Shown here piece after piece: positions 1 through 7,947 of a stretch of 64,000 nucleotides of DNA (within the stretch, counting starts at the first letter, position 1; every line of letters begins with the position of its first letter). Source of the stretch: Pectobacterium aroidearum (lineage in GTDB: Bacteria; Pseudomonadota; Gammaproteobacteria; Enterobacterales; Enterobacteriaceae); assembly GCF_041228105.1 (NCBI RefSeq), contig NZ_CP166097.1, forward strand, positions 4,154,001-4,218,000. Direction: 5' to 3'. The notes beneath the pieces are model-generated. The model saw only the letters and a list, made by a program, of their open reading frames with translations, made no database searches and had not been told where the DNA came from. The translations under genes were made by a program, and so were the position numbers.

Positions 1-908
1 ATCACATCCACAATGCCAGAACGCAGCGCAGCCAGAATCGCCGTTGCTTTGGTGTTTTCAGAGGCGATCGCTATCACATAAGGGATCTTGCGTAACTGAT
101 CGAGACTCAGCCCGATGACTCTATCGTTCATCACCGTATCCACAGGCCGCCCCTGAATATCCAGAAAAGCATACCCGGCGATATCGCCGACCACCCCCTC
201 ATCCTGGCGTGCCGTAATAATCTCCTGCGAGGTAAACCAGCCGAGCTGAACCATGAAACTGTTTTCGTTCATATCGCCTAATCCCACCAGCGCAATATCC
301 GCTTTGCTTGCACGCTCAAGCGTGTCATTGATCAAACGGTTTTGCATAAAGGAGGATTTCAGCGCCGAATTTTCAACATAAGCGGGCGCGTACAGCGTTT
401 CGCTCGTAGCATTAAATTTCCGCGCCAGATGACGGCTGATATGATCGGCATCGATCAGTTCTCCATCACGCTGCGTGCCGCCAATGCCACAGATGAACTT
501 GCAGTGCCGTTCAGGAAACACGCCCACATGACTGGCGACAGCAGCCACATTGCGCCCCTGCCCGACCGCCACGGACATGCCATTTTTTAAAATACTGGAC
601 AAGTAAGTAGACACCAGCGATGCCACCTGCTGGCGCTGTTCATCCTCATCATGGTGATCGATCGCAATCAACACACGCTTGATGCCAAAGCTCTTAATAA
701 ACTGTTGTTCAAGCTGAGAGCTAAATACCGGATGATAGCGGACATTGATTTCAACGATCCCTTCCGCCCGCGCCCGCTTCAACAAACGTCCGACTTTGAT
801 ACGCGAGATACCAAAGCGGCTGGCAATCTCTTCCTGCGTTTGTTGATTTTCATAATACGCGACGGCTATTTCCGTTAGTAATTCACTGTCTGAATCAAAT
901 TCACTCAT
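1..908 (-). CDS. SorC/DeoR-family sugar-responsive transcriptional regulator (partial)
   Basis: Partial gene read leftward and cut by the window start; about 302 codons are present, so only the last dozen or so residues of a roughly 315-aa SorC-family protein are missing. The N terminus has a helix-turn-helix with the family pattern QQTQEEIASRFGISRIKVGR, followed by LLKRARAEGIVEI. The visible C-terminal part (ENTKATAILAALRSGIVDV) matches the end of the SorC sugar-phosphate-binding domain. An in-frame ATG at 920 gives four extra residues; the ATG at 908 is preferred from the family N terminus. It stands 33 bp before the TPI-like gene on the same strand and next to the divergent tetronate operon. 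The inference is that it senses a phosphorylated four-carbon intermediate and controls both sides. Confidence 0.88.
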   Translation of the reverse strand, partial: MSEFDSDSELLTEIAVAYYENQQTQEEIASRFGISRIKVGRLLKRARAEGIVEINVRYHPVFSSQLEQQFIKSFGIKRVLIAIDHHDEDEQRQQVASLVSTYLSSILKNGMSVAVGQGRNVAAVASHVGVFPERHCKFICGIGGTQRDGELIDADHISRHLARKFNATSETLYAPAYVENSALKSSFMQNRLINDTLERASKADIALVGLGDMNENSFMVQLGWFTSQEIITARQDEGVVGDIAGYAFLDIQGRPVDTVMNDRVIGLSLDQLRKIPYVIAIASENTKATAILAALRSGIVDV

Positions 909-941
909 GGCTAAACCCATTTTGGTTTCGCTTAGGGTCAA

Positions 942-1736
942 TCACTCACCCTGTTCATTCAACAATGCTGAAACACTGCGCACCAGCTGGCAGAAATTCT
1001 CCGCATCCCATGCAGACCTGCCAATAAATAACCCGTCAATATCGGCGCATTGAATAAGTTCGCCCGTATTATGCGGATTCACGCTGCCGCCGTACAGAAG
1101 CGTAATACGAGAGGCAATGTCTTCGCCATAAAGGGCAACCAGCGCCTGACGCAAGGCAGAGTGAATATCTTGCGCTTCCTGTGCGGTGGCGGGTGTTCCC
1201 CCTTCACCGATGGCCCAGATAGGTTCATACGCAATGATGACCTTTTCCGTCTGCTGCGCGTGTAAACCCGCAAGCGCAATTTTCATTTGCCGAATGACGG
1301 TTTCTTTAGAAACGCCCCACGCTTTCTCTTGCGCACTGTCACCCACGCAAACCAGCGGACACAGTTGATAACGCAGCGCGGCCTGCACTTTTTTCTGAAT
1401 ATCCGCATCGTTTTCCGCAAAGTGCTGCCGCCGCTCGGAATGCCCCAGCTCGACAAGCGACGCGCCGCAATCACTGACCATCCGCGGAGAAACCTCTCCA
1501 GTCCACGCGCCGCTGTCAGCATAGTGCATATTCTGCGCCCCTGTCAGGCAGTTCACCTTTTGCGCAGACAGGTACTCGGTCACCTCCCTAATCAGCGTAA
1601 AAGGGGGAATGACAAAAGGCTGAATGCCTGCACCCGCCGCATCGTTAAGCTGTCTGGATAGCACCGCGCAGTAGTCCATCGCATCCTGCCGGGTCTTATT
1701 CATTTTCCAGCTCGTCCCTATCATCACTTTTTTCAT
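942..1736 (-). CDS. Triosephosphate-isomerase paralogue, probable L-erythrulose-1-phosphate isomerase (LerI/EryH type)
   Basis: 264-aa TIM-barrel protein of the TPI family. The catalytic residues are visible: His99 in ELGHSERR and Glu171 in AYEPIWAIGEG, with a GGSV phosphate loop near the C terminus. The N-terminal lysine motif reads GTSWKMNKT (residues 7-15) instead of the glycolytic GNWKMN form. As I recall, GTSWK is typical of the erythritol/threitol-pathway isomerases EryH and LerI, which convert L-erythrulose 1-phosphate to D-erythrulose 4-phosphate. The start at 1736 has a GGAG six bases upstream; an upstream in-frame ATG at 1754 would add six residues. The RpiB/DerI-type isomerase across the divergent promoter is the expected next enzyme. 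A role as a second glycolytic TPI cannot be excluded. Confidence 0.82.
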   Translation of the reverse strand: MKKVMIGTSWKMNKTRQDAMDYCAVLSRQLNDAAGAGIQPFVIPPFTLIREVTEYLSAQKVNCLTGAQNMHYADSGAWTGEVSPRMVSDCGASLVELGHSERRQHFAENDADIQKKVQAALRYQLCPLVCVGDSAQEKAWGVSKETVIRQMKIALAGLHAQQTEKVIIAYEPIWAIGEGGTPATAQEAQDIHSALRQALVALYGEDIASRITLLYGGSVNPHNTGELIQCADIDGLFIGRSAWDAENFCQLVRSVSALLNEQGE

Positions 1737-1817
1737 GTCATCTCCATCGCTCACACAGGGGCTTTCGTTCTATCGTAACAAAAGCACACCTAACAAACTT
1801 ATATTCAAACCATAAAC

Positions 1818-1940
1818 AAATGCTCGATCACTAAAACACATAAAAAAGCGATCAATTGCATTTAATGTGATCGGATTCAAAGCTATTTATCAATTAAACC
1901 GTAAAATCCCATAAAACAAAAGTTCAATACATGAACATAT
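1818..1940. promoter_or_regulatory. Divergent promoter region with candidate SorC-type operators and a CRP-like site
   Basis: The 245-bp gap between the TPI-like gene and pdxA2 is AT-rich and holds several dyads. CGATCAC at 1825-1831 is repeated inverted as GTGATCG at 1867-1873. TGTGA-N6-TCAAA at 1866-1881 is a one-sided CRP-like match. GTTCA-ATACA-TGAAC at 1922-1936 is a dyad directly upstream of the pdxA2 ribosome site (AGGGG at 1972). These are sequence observations; binding by the SorC regulator or CRP is inferred from position only. Confidence 0.4.
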
Positions 1941-1981
1941 GAACACAAACCATATCGGTTTACTATAAAAAAGGGGAAATT

Positions 1982-2986
1982 ATGTCGACCGCAAAAAAAC
2001 CTGTTGTTGCTCTGACTATCGGCGATCCAGCAGGGATTGGCCCTGAAATTTCCGTCGCCACCATGATGGATAAAGAGGTGTATGAAGAGTGTCGTCCTTT
2101 CCTGATTGGTTCAGTACCGATTGTCCGTCGCGCGATGGCCATCAAAAACTGTGATTTTTCGATCAACGTCATTACCTCTCCCGCCGAAGCCAAATTCACC
2201 TGGGGTACGTTAGATATTCTGGAAACCGGCGACTACGATTGCGATAGCATCGAATGGGGTAAGGTCCAACAGTTGGCCGGGAAGATGTCCCTTGATTACG
2301 TCATGAAATCCATTGAGTTGGGCATGGCAGGCGACATTGATGTGGTGTCCACGGCGCCGATCCATAAAGAAGCAATCAAACTCGCTGGCTGCAAGCTACC
2401 AGGGCATACCGAAATCTATCAGGTTGAAACCGGTTCGGATTACGGCCTGACGATGTTCCATGTACAAAAACTGCGGGTATTTTTCGTCAGCCGCCATATC
2501 GCGCTGAAAGCAGCCTGCGACTATGCGAATAAAGAACGTGTTCTCGCCTGCGTGCAGCAAATTCACCATGAATTCACCGCGTTGAATATTCAAAATCCAC
2601 GCATCGCCGTTGCCGCACTCAATCCACACGCCTCAGATAACGGCCTGTTCGGCCACGAAGAGAAAGACAACCTGATTCCTGCCGTCAAAGCCGCTCAGGA
2701 AATGGGCATCAACGCGATAGGCCCGATTCCGGCAGATTCTGTTTTCCATCTCGGCAAACAGGGGCATTACGACGCCATTTTGTCGCTCTATCACGATCAG
2801 GGGCATATCGCTTGCAAGACACTCGACTTCGAGCGCTCCATCACCATCACTTTTGGTCTGCCATTTATGCGCAGTTCTGTCGACCACGGCACCGCTTTTG
2901 ATATTGCGGGAACGGGCAAAGCGGGTACGGTCAGCATGCTGGAATCAACGCTGGTTGCCGCACGTTACTGGAAGATGAAGCACTAA
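1982..2986 (+). CDS. pdxA2: PdxA2, 4-phospho-D-threonate / D-erythronate dehydrogenase
   Basis: 334-aa PdxA-family NAD-dependent dehydrogenase. The family metal-ligand regions are visible: VSRHIALK, NPHASDNGLFG and YHDQGHI. The N terminus reads VVALTIGDPAGIGPEI. PdxA2 proteins paired with a DUF1537 kinase oxidise 4-phospho-D-threonate or 4-phospho-D-erythronate and decarboxylate the product to dihydroxyacetone phosphate, unlike true PdxA of vitamin B6 synthesis. The kinase follows 33 bp downstream with its own GGGGGAGA ribosome site, so the pair should be co-transcribed. This is the first gene of the rightward operon. Which stereoisomer is used cannot be read from the sequence. Confidence 0.9.
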   Translation: MSTAKKPVVALTIGDPAGIGPEISVATMMDKEVYEECRPFLIGSVPIVRRAMAIKNCDFSINVITSPAEAKFTWGTLDILETGDYDCDSIEWGKVQQLAGKMSLDYVMKSIELGMAGDIDVVSTAPIHKEAIKLAGCKLPGHTEIYQVETGSDYGLTMFHVQKLRVFFVSRHIALKAACDYANKERVLACVQQIHHEFTALNIQNPRIAVAALNPHASDNGLFGHEEKDNLIPAVKAAQEMGINAIGPIPADSVFHLGKQGHYDAILSLYHDQGHIACKTLDFERSITITFGLPFMRSSVDHGTAFDIAGTGKAGTVSMLESTLVAARYWKMKH

Positions 2987-3019
2987 TGCCGATTTCAGAC
3001 CACCGGGGGAGAACACACC

Positions 3020-4738
3020 ATGACGCGATATTTGGAAATTATCAGAGGCGGTAAAGGCTGGGGCGGGCCGCTGCTCGTTAATGTCACACCAGGGAAAAAA
3101 ATTGCTTACATCACCGGAGGGATTCGTCCCACCGTGGTAGACCGGCTGGCGGAGCTCACCGGTTGGGAAGCCGTGGATGTCTTCAAACATGGAGAACCCG
3201 CAGAACAGGAGATCGGTTTAGTGGTCATCGACTGCGGCGGCACGCTGCGCTGCGGTCTGTATCCGAAACGGGGGATCCCGACGATCAATCTTCACCCGAC
3301 CGCGAAAACCGGCCCGCTGGCGGAATACATTCGGGAAGAGATCTACGTTTCCGATGTTACGCCTGCGGGTATTCGGCTGCGGACGGAAGGGAAGCAAGGA
3401 GACAAACTGGGCATTGTGGCTGACGACCTCACGGGCGCGACCACGATCGGCGTTCTGCTGGCACGCAGCGGCATGAAAACTGCCGCTTTTTTTAACACCG
3501 CCTCGTTCAGCGATTGTGAGTCAGACTGGCAAGCGATGGTGATCAGCAGCGATAGCCGCCCCCTGCCCAAAGCCGAAGCGAAAAACCGGGTGAGAAATGC
3601 AACCCAGGCGCTGCTGGAGCGCGGCGCGGTGTATTTCACCAAGCGGGTTGATACCACGTTGCGCGGTGGGATTGGCTACGAAATTGATGCCATGCTGGAG
3701 GTCTTGCCGCAGGAAACCATCGCGGTGGTGGTGCCAGCCATGCCACAGTCGCGCCGTATTGTGGTGGGCGGTTACTCGGTGATTGACTCCGTCGCCCTCT
3801 CCTGCACCGATGTCGCGAAAGACGTTCGTACACCAGTGACGGAAACCTTTGTTCCCGGGTTGCTTAGCGAGCAAACGCATCATCAGGTGAAACATATTCC
3901 CCTGTCTTGCGTGTTAAAAGGCTATCACGCCATCAGCGATGCGCTGGTTCAGCAGCAACGGGAAGGCGCGCGTGTCATAGTCGTGGATGCCATTTCACTG
4001 GCCGATGTGGAAAATATTGCTCGCGCGGTCACCAAGCTGAACTGGAATGTACTGGCCGTCGACCCCGGTCCCTTTACCGAGCGTCTGGCCTTTACCCGTG
4101 AAATGATCCGCGATGAGGAACGTAAAGAGAAGGCACTCATCCCGCAGGAACAACAGCAGGGTTCTATTATCGTCGTCGCAGGCAGCGCAACGCCGGTCAC
4201 CAAGAAGCAGCTTACGACACTCATTGAAACCGACCCACGCGTTTGCCACATTCCCATTGATGCCGAACTTCTGATTGATAAAGAGCACTCGGCGGATATA
4301 GAAGTGGCGAGGGTCGTCAGGCAGGCACTGGAGTGTGTGAAAACCCACGCCAACGCCATCTTCGTCTTTGAATCTGCATTAACGGGCCGTCTGCTCGATC
4401 TCAGCGTGGAAGAACAGCGTTTTGGATTGGCGCACGGTCAGGCAGCGGAAAATATCAATCAGGGGTTGGGAAATATCGTCAAAACGGTGCTCGATGCCGC
4501 CGCTTCAGAAATTAAAGGGCTGTACATGACGGGTGGAGACACCATGGTCAACGTGCTCAAACAGCTCGGTGCTAACGGTATTGAAATGGTGGATTACGTT
4601 ATTCCTCAAACCGATCTGGTCAAGATTATTGGCGGTGACTATGAGGGGTTAATTTGTGTCGGAAAAGGCGGATTAACCGGACCTGAAGATATTATCCACA
4701 CCATTATTCATCATATTCACCGGGAAACGCTGCAATAA
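3020..4738 (+). CDS. Fusion protein: glucitol-type PTS EIIB domain + DUF1537 four-carbon acid-sugar kinase
   Basis: 572-aa single open frame with two clear parts. Residues 1 to about 125 match the EIIB domain of the glucitol/sorbitol PTS (SrlE N terminus): [20 protein letters not shown], then [18 protein letters not shown] with Cys72 and Cys78, and a domain end near EEIYVSDV. Residues from about 128 start a normal DUF1537 kinase ([20 protein letters not shown]), with [15 protein letters not shown] and a C-terminal [12 protein letters not shown] nucleotide region. DUF1537 kinases are usually about 420 aa and lack the extra domain. They phosphorylate D-threonate, D-erythronate or related acids at C4, giving the PdxA2 substrate. 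The phosphocysteine region is intact, so the EIIB part looks able to accept phosphate from the EIIA encoded at 5892. Its purpose without an EIIC is unknown. Confidence 0.9.
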   Translation: MTRYLEIIRGGKGWGGPLLVNVTPGKKIAYITGGIRPTVVDRLAELTGWEAVDVFKHGEPAEQEIGLVVIDCGGTLRCGLYPKRGIPTINLHPTAKTGPLAEYIREEIYVSDVTPAGIRLRTEGKQGDKLGIVADDLTGATTIGVLLARSGMKTAAFFNTASFSDCESDWQAMVISSDSRPLPKAEAKNRVRNATQALLERGAVYFTKRVDTTLRGGIGYEIDAMLEVLPQETIAVVVPAMPQSRRIVVGGYSVIDSVALSCTDVAKDVRTPVTETFVPGLLSEQTHHQVKHIPLSCVLKGYHAISDALVQQQREGARVIVVDAISLADVENIARAVTKLNWNVLAVDPGPFTERLAFTREMIRDEERKEKALIPQEQQQGSIIVVAGSATPVTKKQLTTLIETDPRVCHIPIDAELLIDKEHSADIEVARVVRQALECVKTHANAIFVFESALTGRLLDLSVEEQRFGLAHGQAAENINQGLGNIVKTVLDAAASEIKGLYMTGGDTMVNVLKQLGANGIEMVDYVIPQTDLVKIIGGDYEGLICVGKGGLTGPEDIIHTIIHHIHRETLQ

Positions 4739-4854
4739 ATAAAAACAGTAGCAACGATATAAAAAGAAAATCGATATAAACAATAAATCCGACGTATTGC
4801 ATAGGTCTGATTAACAGGCCTGGATGTTGCTCTACCCTACAAGAGAGAAACACC

Positions 4855-5880
4855 ATGAGAAATATAAATATTCTTGAAAAGATGAATAAAGTCCCTGGCG
4901 GGCTGATCATTATCCCACTGCTGGCGGCGATACTGATGAATACCTTTACGCCATCGCTATTGCAAATCGGCGGCCCCACAACGGCGCTATTTAAAGCAGG
5001 ATCCAGCGCCATGATGGGAATATTCCTTCTCATCTGCGGATCTTCCATTAATATTCGTCAGGCCGGATTACCTTTATATAAAGGCACCGTGCTGCTCATG
5101 CTGAAATTCTGTGCGGGCGCACTGGCGGTATGGCTAATGGGGACTTTCTTTGGCCCCGCCGGTTTCTTTGGAATTTCAACGCTGGCGTTTATTGCCTGTA
5201 TCACCAGTTCAAACAGCTCGCTGTATATTGCGCTGTGTAGCAACTACGGCGATGCCAGCGATGCGGGCGCAATTTCCGTGTTCTGTATTAAAGACGGCCC
5301 TTTCGTCACGATGGTGGTTCTCGGCGTCAGCGGTTTAGCCAATATCCCGTTTGCGGCCCTGCTTTCTATGCTCATCCCGCTACTCATCGGCATGCTGTGG
5401 GGCAACCTTGACGAGAAATTCAAACAGCTTTGTGCCGCGTCACAGCCGCTGGTCATTATTATCATGTCCTTCGCTATCGGCGCGAATTCCAGCATGCACA
5501 CCGTCTTTACTGCGGGTTTATCCGGCATTGTTCTGGGCATCATTTCCGCCATAACCGGACTGGTTTTCTACTTCCTGTACAACTTATTCCTGAAACGAAA
5601 AACGGCGCTGGGTGCTGCGCTGGGTACCACCGCTGCCAGCTCAGCCCTCACGCCGGCCATGGTGGCGCAGGCTGACCCCAGCCTTCAGGTTTTTGTTGAT
5701 TCCGCCACGGCGCAATTAGCAACGGCCAGCATTATTACCATGCTCACCGCCCCCGTGCTCGTTGCCTGGTTTGATAATCGATTGAGGAAAAAAGGCGTCA
5801 TTCCGTCGGGCGACGAAAATAACGCCTCACCGGCCGAAAAGACACCATCACTGAATACACACGCTGGTAAACCCAAATAA
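4855..5880 (+). CDS. KdgT-family (2-keto-3-deoxygluconate permease-like) transporter
   Basis: 341-aa inner-membrane protein with many hydrophobic segments. The start MNKVPGGLIIIPLLAAILMN and the later NSSLYIALCSNYGDASDAGA and GAALGTTAASSALTP blocks match KdgT, the proton-linked 2-keto-3-deoxygluconate permease (about 327 aa in E. coli). In this operon, between the acid-sugar kinase and EIIA, it more likely imports a four-carbon acid than KDG. No KdgR box is seen upstream, which argues against a pectin-regulon role. The C-terminal tail after about residue 315 is polar and not conserved. A GAGAG ribosome site precedes the ATG. Confidence 0.82.
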   Translation: MRNINILEKMNKVPGGLIIIPLLAAILMNTFTPSLLQIGGPTTALFKAGSSAMMGIFLLICGSSINIRQAGLPLYKGTVLLMLKFCAGALAVWLMGTFFGPAGFFGISTLAFIACITSSNSSLYIALCSNYGDASDAGAISVFCIKDGPFVTMVVLGVSGLANIPFAALLSMLIPLLIGMLWGNLDEKFKQLCAASQPLVIIIMSFAIGANSSMHTVFTAGLSGIVLGIISAITGLVFYFLYNLFLKRKTALGAALGTTAASSALTPAMVAQADPSLQVFVDSATAQLATASIITMLTAPVLVAWFDNRLRKKGVIPSGDENNASPAEKTPSLNTHAGKPK

Positions 5881-5891
5881 GGTCAGAAAAA

Positions 5892-6263
5892 ATGAGACGG
5901 ATTATCTGGCAGGCCATAATCAGTTCGGTGGGAGACAATGCGGCATTATTTCTGGCAGAGAAACGTCTTATTCTTTTCAGTGATAATGCGCCTAAAGACA
6001 TCAAGGAATATTGCCTCACCCATCATGATGGAACATTAATTCAACCGCTTTCCATTCAGCAGAAAATGGAATTATTTGGCATCACCTATTCGATCAGCGC
6101 CATAGGGGATATCGCCAGCCAAAACCTGAAAGAACTCGGCCATATCACGCTGTTATTTGATGGCGCAGAAAAAGCGGAACTACCCGGCACCCTTCACCTG
6201 ATAGGGCCAGTACCTACGGCCTTATCAGCACAGGGAAATATAACGATTTTCGAAGAGTCATAA
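5892..6263 (+). CDS. Glucitol/sorbitol-type PTS EIIA protein
   Basis: 123-aa cytoplasmic protein matching SrlB (GutB), the glucitol PTS EIIA. EYCLTHHDGTL (residues 39-49) aligns with the active-site region of SrlB, placing the phosphohistidine at His44 with His45 beside it. Later blocks NLKELGHITLLFDG and LPGTLHLIGPVP are also shared. It starts 11 bp after the permease stop, so it is in the same operon. No EIIC gene is present here; the only EIIB is the domain fused to the kinase. It is probably phosphorylated by HPr and passes phosphate to that EIIB domain. A purely regulatory role is possible. Confidence 0.88.
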   Translation: MRRIIWQAIISSVGDNAALFLAEKRLILFSDNAPKDIKEYCLTHHDGTLIQPLSIQQKMELFGITYSISAIGDIASQNLKELGHITLLFDGAEKAELPGTLHLIGPVPTALSAQGNITIFEES

Positions 6264-6361
6264 CGCATCAGACAGTACGGCTCGACGCGGTTTATCACTC
6301 TTTTTTAACCAGCATTTATCTTTAACAAACTTTTATTTTTAACGAAATAAGGACCATCGCC

Positions 6362-6820
6362 ATGAAACCAATCGCTATTGGCGCAGATGATGCAGCCTGG
6401 AGTTTACGCGATATTCTCACCCGCTATCTGGACTCGCTCACTATTCCCTGGGTCGACTTTAGCAGCGACAAAAATCAGGACAACACCATCTACCCCGATG
6501 TCGCACATGCGGTCGCGGTGTCGATTAAAGCGGGAACGTACGAACGTGGGATCCTGCTGTGCGGTACCGGCATCGGTATGAGCATTGTGGCAAATAAGGT
6601 GACCGGCGTACGTGCAGCCCAGTGCCATGATACCTATTCTGCTCAGCGAGCCAGAAAAAGTAACAACGCGCAGATTATCGCACTTGGCGCACGAGTCATT
6701 GGCCCCGAACTGGCAAAAGAGATTGTGAGTGCCTGGCTGGATGCCGAATTTGAAGGCGGCGGTTCCACATCGAAGGTTGAAAAGATCGGCTATTACGAGC
6801 ACCAGGAAAGCGCCCGTTAA
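6362..6820 (+). CDS. RpiB-family isomerase, probable D-erythrulose-4-phosphate isomerase (DerI/EryI type)
   Basis: 152-aa RpiB/LacAB-family protein. The catalytic cysteine region LLCGTGIGMSIVANK is present with Cys67. The N-terminal GCDH motif of classical ribose-5-phosphate isomerase B is replaced by GADD (7-10), removing the phosphate-contacting histidine. CHDTYSAQRARKSNNAQII and LGARVIG resemble the EryI/DerI proteins of erythritol and threitol catabolism, which convert D-erythrulose 4-phosphate to D-erythrose 4-phosphate. With the LerI-like isomerase and TalA/TktB alongside, this is the preferred assignment. It has an AAGGA ribosome site and lies 98 bp after EIIA. Confidence 0.8.
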   Translation: MKPIAIGADDAAWSLRDILTRYLDSLTIPWVDFSSDKNQDNTIYPDVAHAVAVSIKAGTYERGILLCGTGIGMSIVANKVTGVRAAQCHDTYSAQRARKSNNAQIIALGARVIGPELAKEIVSAWLDAEFEGGGSTSKVEKIGYYEHQESAR

Positions 6821-6826
6821 GCACAG

Positions 6827-6850
6827 TTGGCCGCGACTCACGTCGCGCCA
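6827..6850 (+). other. Hairpin between the isomerase and transaldolase genes
   Basis: An imperfect inverted repeat (TTGGCCGCGAC / GTCGCGCCAA around a TCAC loop) lies seven bases after the isomerase stop. It is not followed by a T-run, so it is not a convincing intrinsic terminator. It could stabilise or separate the upstream message from talA-tktB. The 161-bp gap may also hold a separate promoter for talA. Confidence 0.4.
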
Positions 6851-6981
6851 ATCCCTCTTCGCAACTGCTTTTCCAATGACAGTAATCAGAAAAAGCGCAT
6901 GTTATTCCACGACCTCATGGTGCAGTGTGTTGGCTCTATTTTGCGCATGCCATTTCTCTATTTACATCGAGGAGCTCAATC

Positions 6982-7932
6982 ATGAATCAATTAGAAGCCC
7001 TTAAGCAGTTTACCGTCGTGGTCGCCGATAGCGGCGATATCGACTCCATTCGTCAATTTTCACCGCAAGATGCCACCACAAACCCCTCCCTAATTCTGAA
7101 AGCCGCCACTCTGCCGCAGTATCAGCCGCTGTTTGATGACGCGATTGCCTATGCGAATCAGCAAGGCGGTAGCTCGGAAACGCGACTCATCAATGCCAGC
7201 GACCGACTGGCGGTAAACATCGGTGCGGAAGTGCTGAAAAGCATTCCGGGGCGCATCTCCACCGAAGTGGATGCCCGCCTCTCGTTCGACCGCGGGATGT
7301 GCGTCGCCAAAGCCCGCAAACTGATTGGGATGTATCAGGAAAAAGACATTCCGCGTTCACGCATTCTGATTAAGCTCGCCGCCACCTGGGAAGGGATTCG
7401 CGCCGCCGAAGAGCTGGAAAAAGAAGGGATTAACTGCAATCTGACGCTGCTGTTCTCATTTGCGCAGGCGCGCGCCTGTGCTGAAGCGGGTGTCTTCCTG
7501 ATCTCCCCGTTTGTAGGCCGGATTTATGACTGGTATCAGGAAAGGCAACCCGCCAGCGACTATCAGGCAGACAACGATCCTGGCGTGATCTCCGTGCGTA
7601 ATATCTATGACTACTACAAACGCCACCGCTACCAAACCGTCATCATGGGCGCCAGCTTCCGCAAAGTGGAACAGATTCTGGCGCTGGCCGGATGCGATCG
7701 CTTGACGATCTCCCCTGCGCTGCTGGAGCAGTTGAAAAACAGCAATGCGCCGGTTGAACGCCAGCTGACACCATCAACCGAAGGGTTCCATCATCCCTCT
7801 CCGCTGTCTGAAGCTGAATTCCGCTGGGAGCACCATCAGGATCCGATGGCCGTCGATAAACTGGCGGAAGGCATTCGCCTATTCGCTGCCGATCAACAAA
7901 AGCTGGAAACGCTGCTGGCGGCCAAGCTGTAA
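6982..7932 (+). CDS. talA: Transaldolase A
   Basis: 316-aa class I transaldolase, the same length as E. coli TalA and close to it throughout. The Schiff-base lysine is Lys131 in [19 protein letters not shown] near residues 31-37, [17 protein letters not shown] and the phosphate-site region MGASFRK are present. It moves a dihydroxyacetone unit between sedoheptulose 7-phosphate/glyceraldehyde 3-phosphate and erythrose 4-phosphate/fructose 6-phosphate. The ATG at 6982 has AGGAG nine bases upstream; an upstream in-frame start at 6925 lacks support. tktB begins 15 bp after the stop. Next to tetrose isomerases it can consume the erythrose 4-phosphate they make. Confidence 0.96.
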   Translation: MNQLEALKQFTVVVADSGDIDSIRQFSPQDATTNPSLILKAATLPQYQPLFDDAIAYANQQGGSSETRLINASDRLAVNIGAEVLKSIPGRISTEVDARLSFDRGMCVAKARKLIGMYQEKDIPRSRILIKLAATWEGIRAAEELEKEGINCNLTLLFSFAQARACAEAGVFLISPFVGRIYDWYQERQPASDYQADNDPGVISVRNIYDYYKRHRYQTVIMGASFRKVEQILALAGCDRLTISPALLEQLKNSNAPVERQLTPSTEGFHHPSPLSEAEFRWEHHQDPMAVDKLAEGIRLFAADQQKLETLLAAKL

Positions 7933-7947
7933 CTTTTGGAGTCAAGC

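Noticed and set aside
942..1736. Glycolytic tpiA
   Set aside because: GTSWKMNKT replaces the glycolytic motif and the gene sits in a four-carbon sugar locus with an EryI/DerI-like isomerase.
1982..2986. PdxA of vitamin B6 synthesis
   Set aside because: Pairing with a DUF1537 kinase is the mark of PdxA2. The usual pdxA neighbours (surA, rsmA) are absent.
4855..5880. KdgT as part of the pectin regulon
   Set aside because: No KdgR box was found upstream, in contrast to togT, and the operon context is four-carbon acids.
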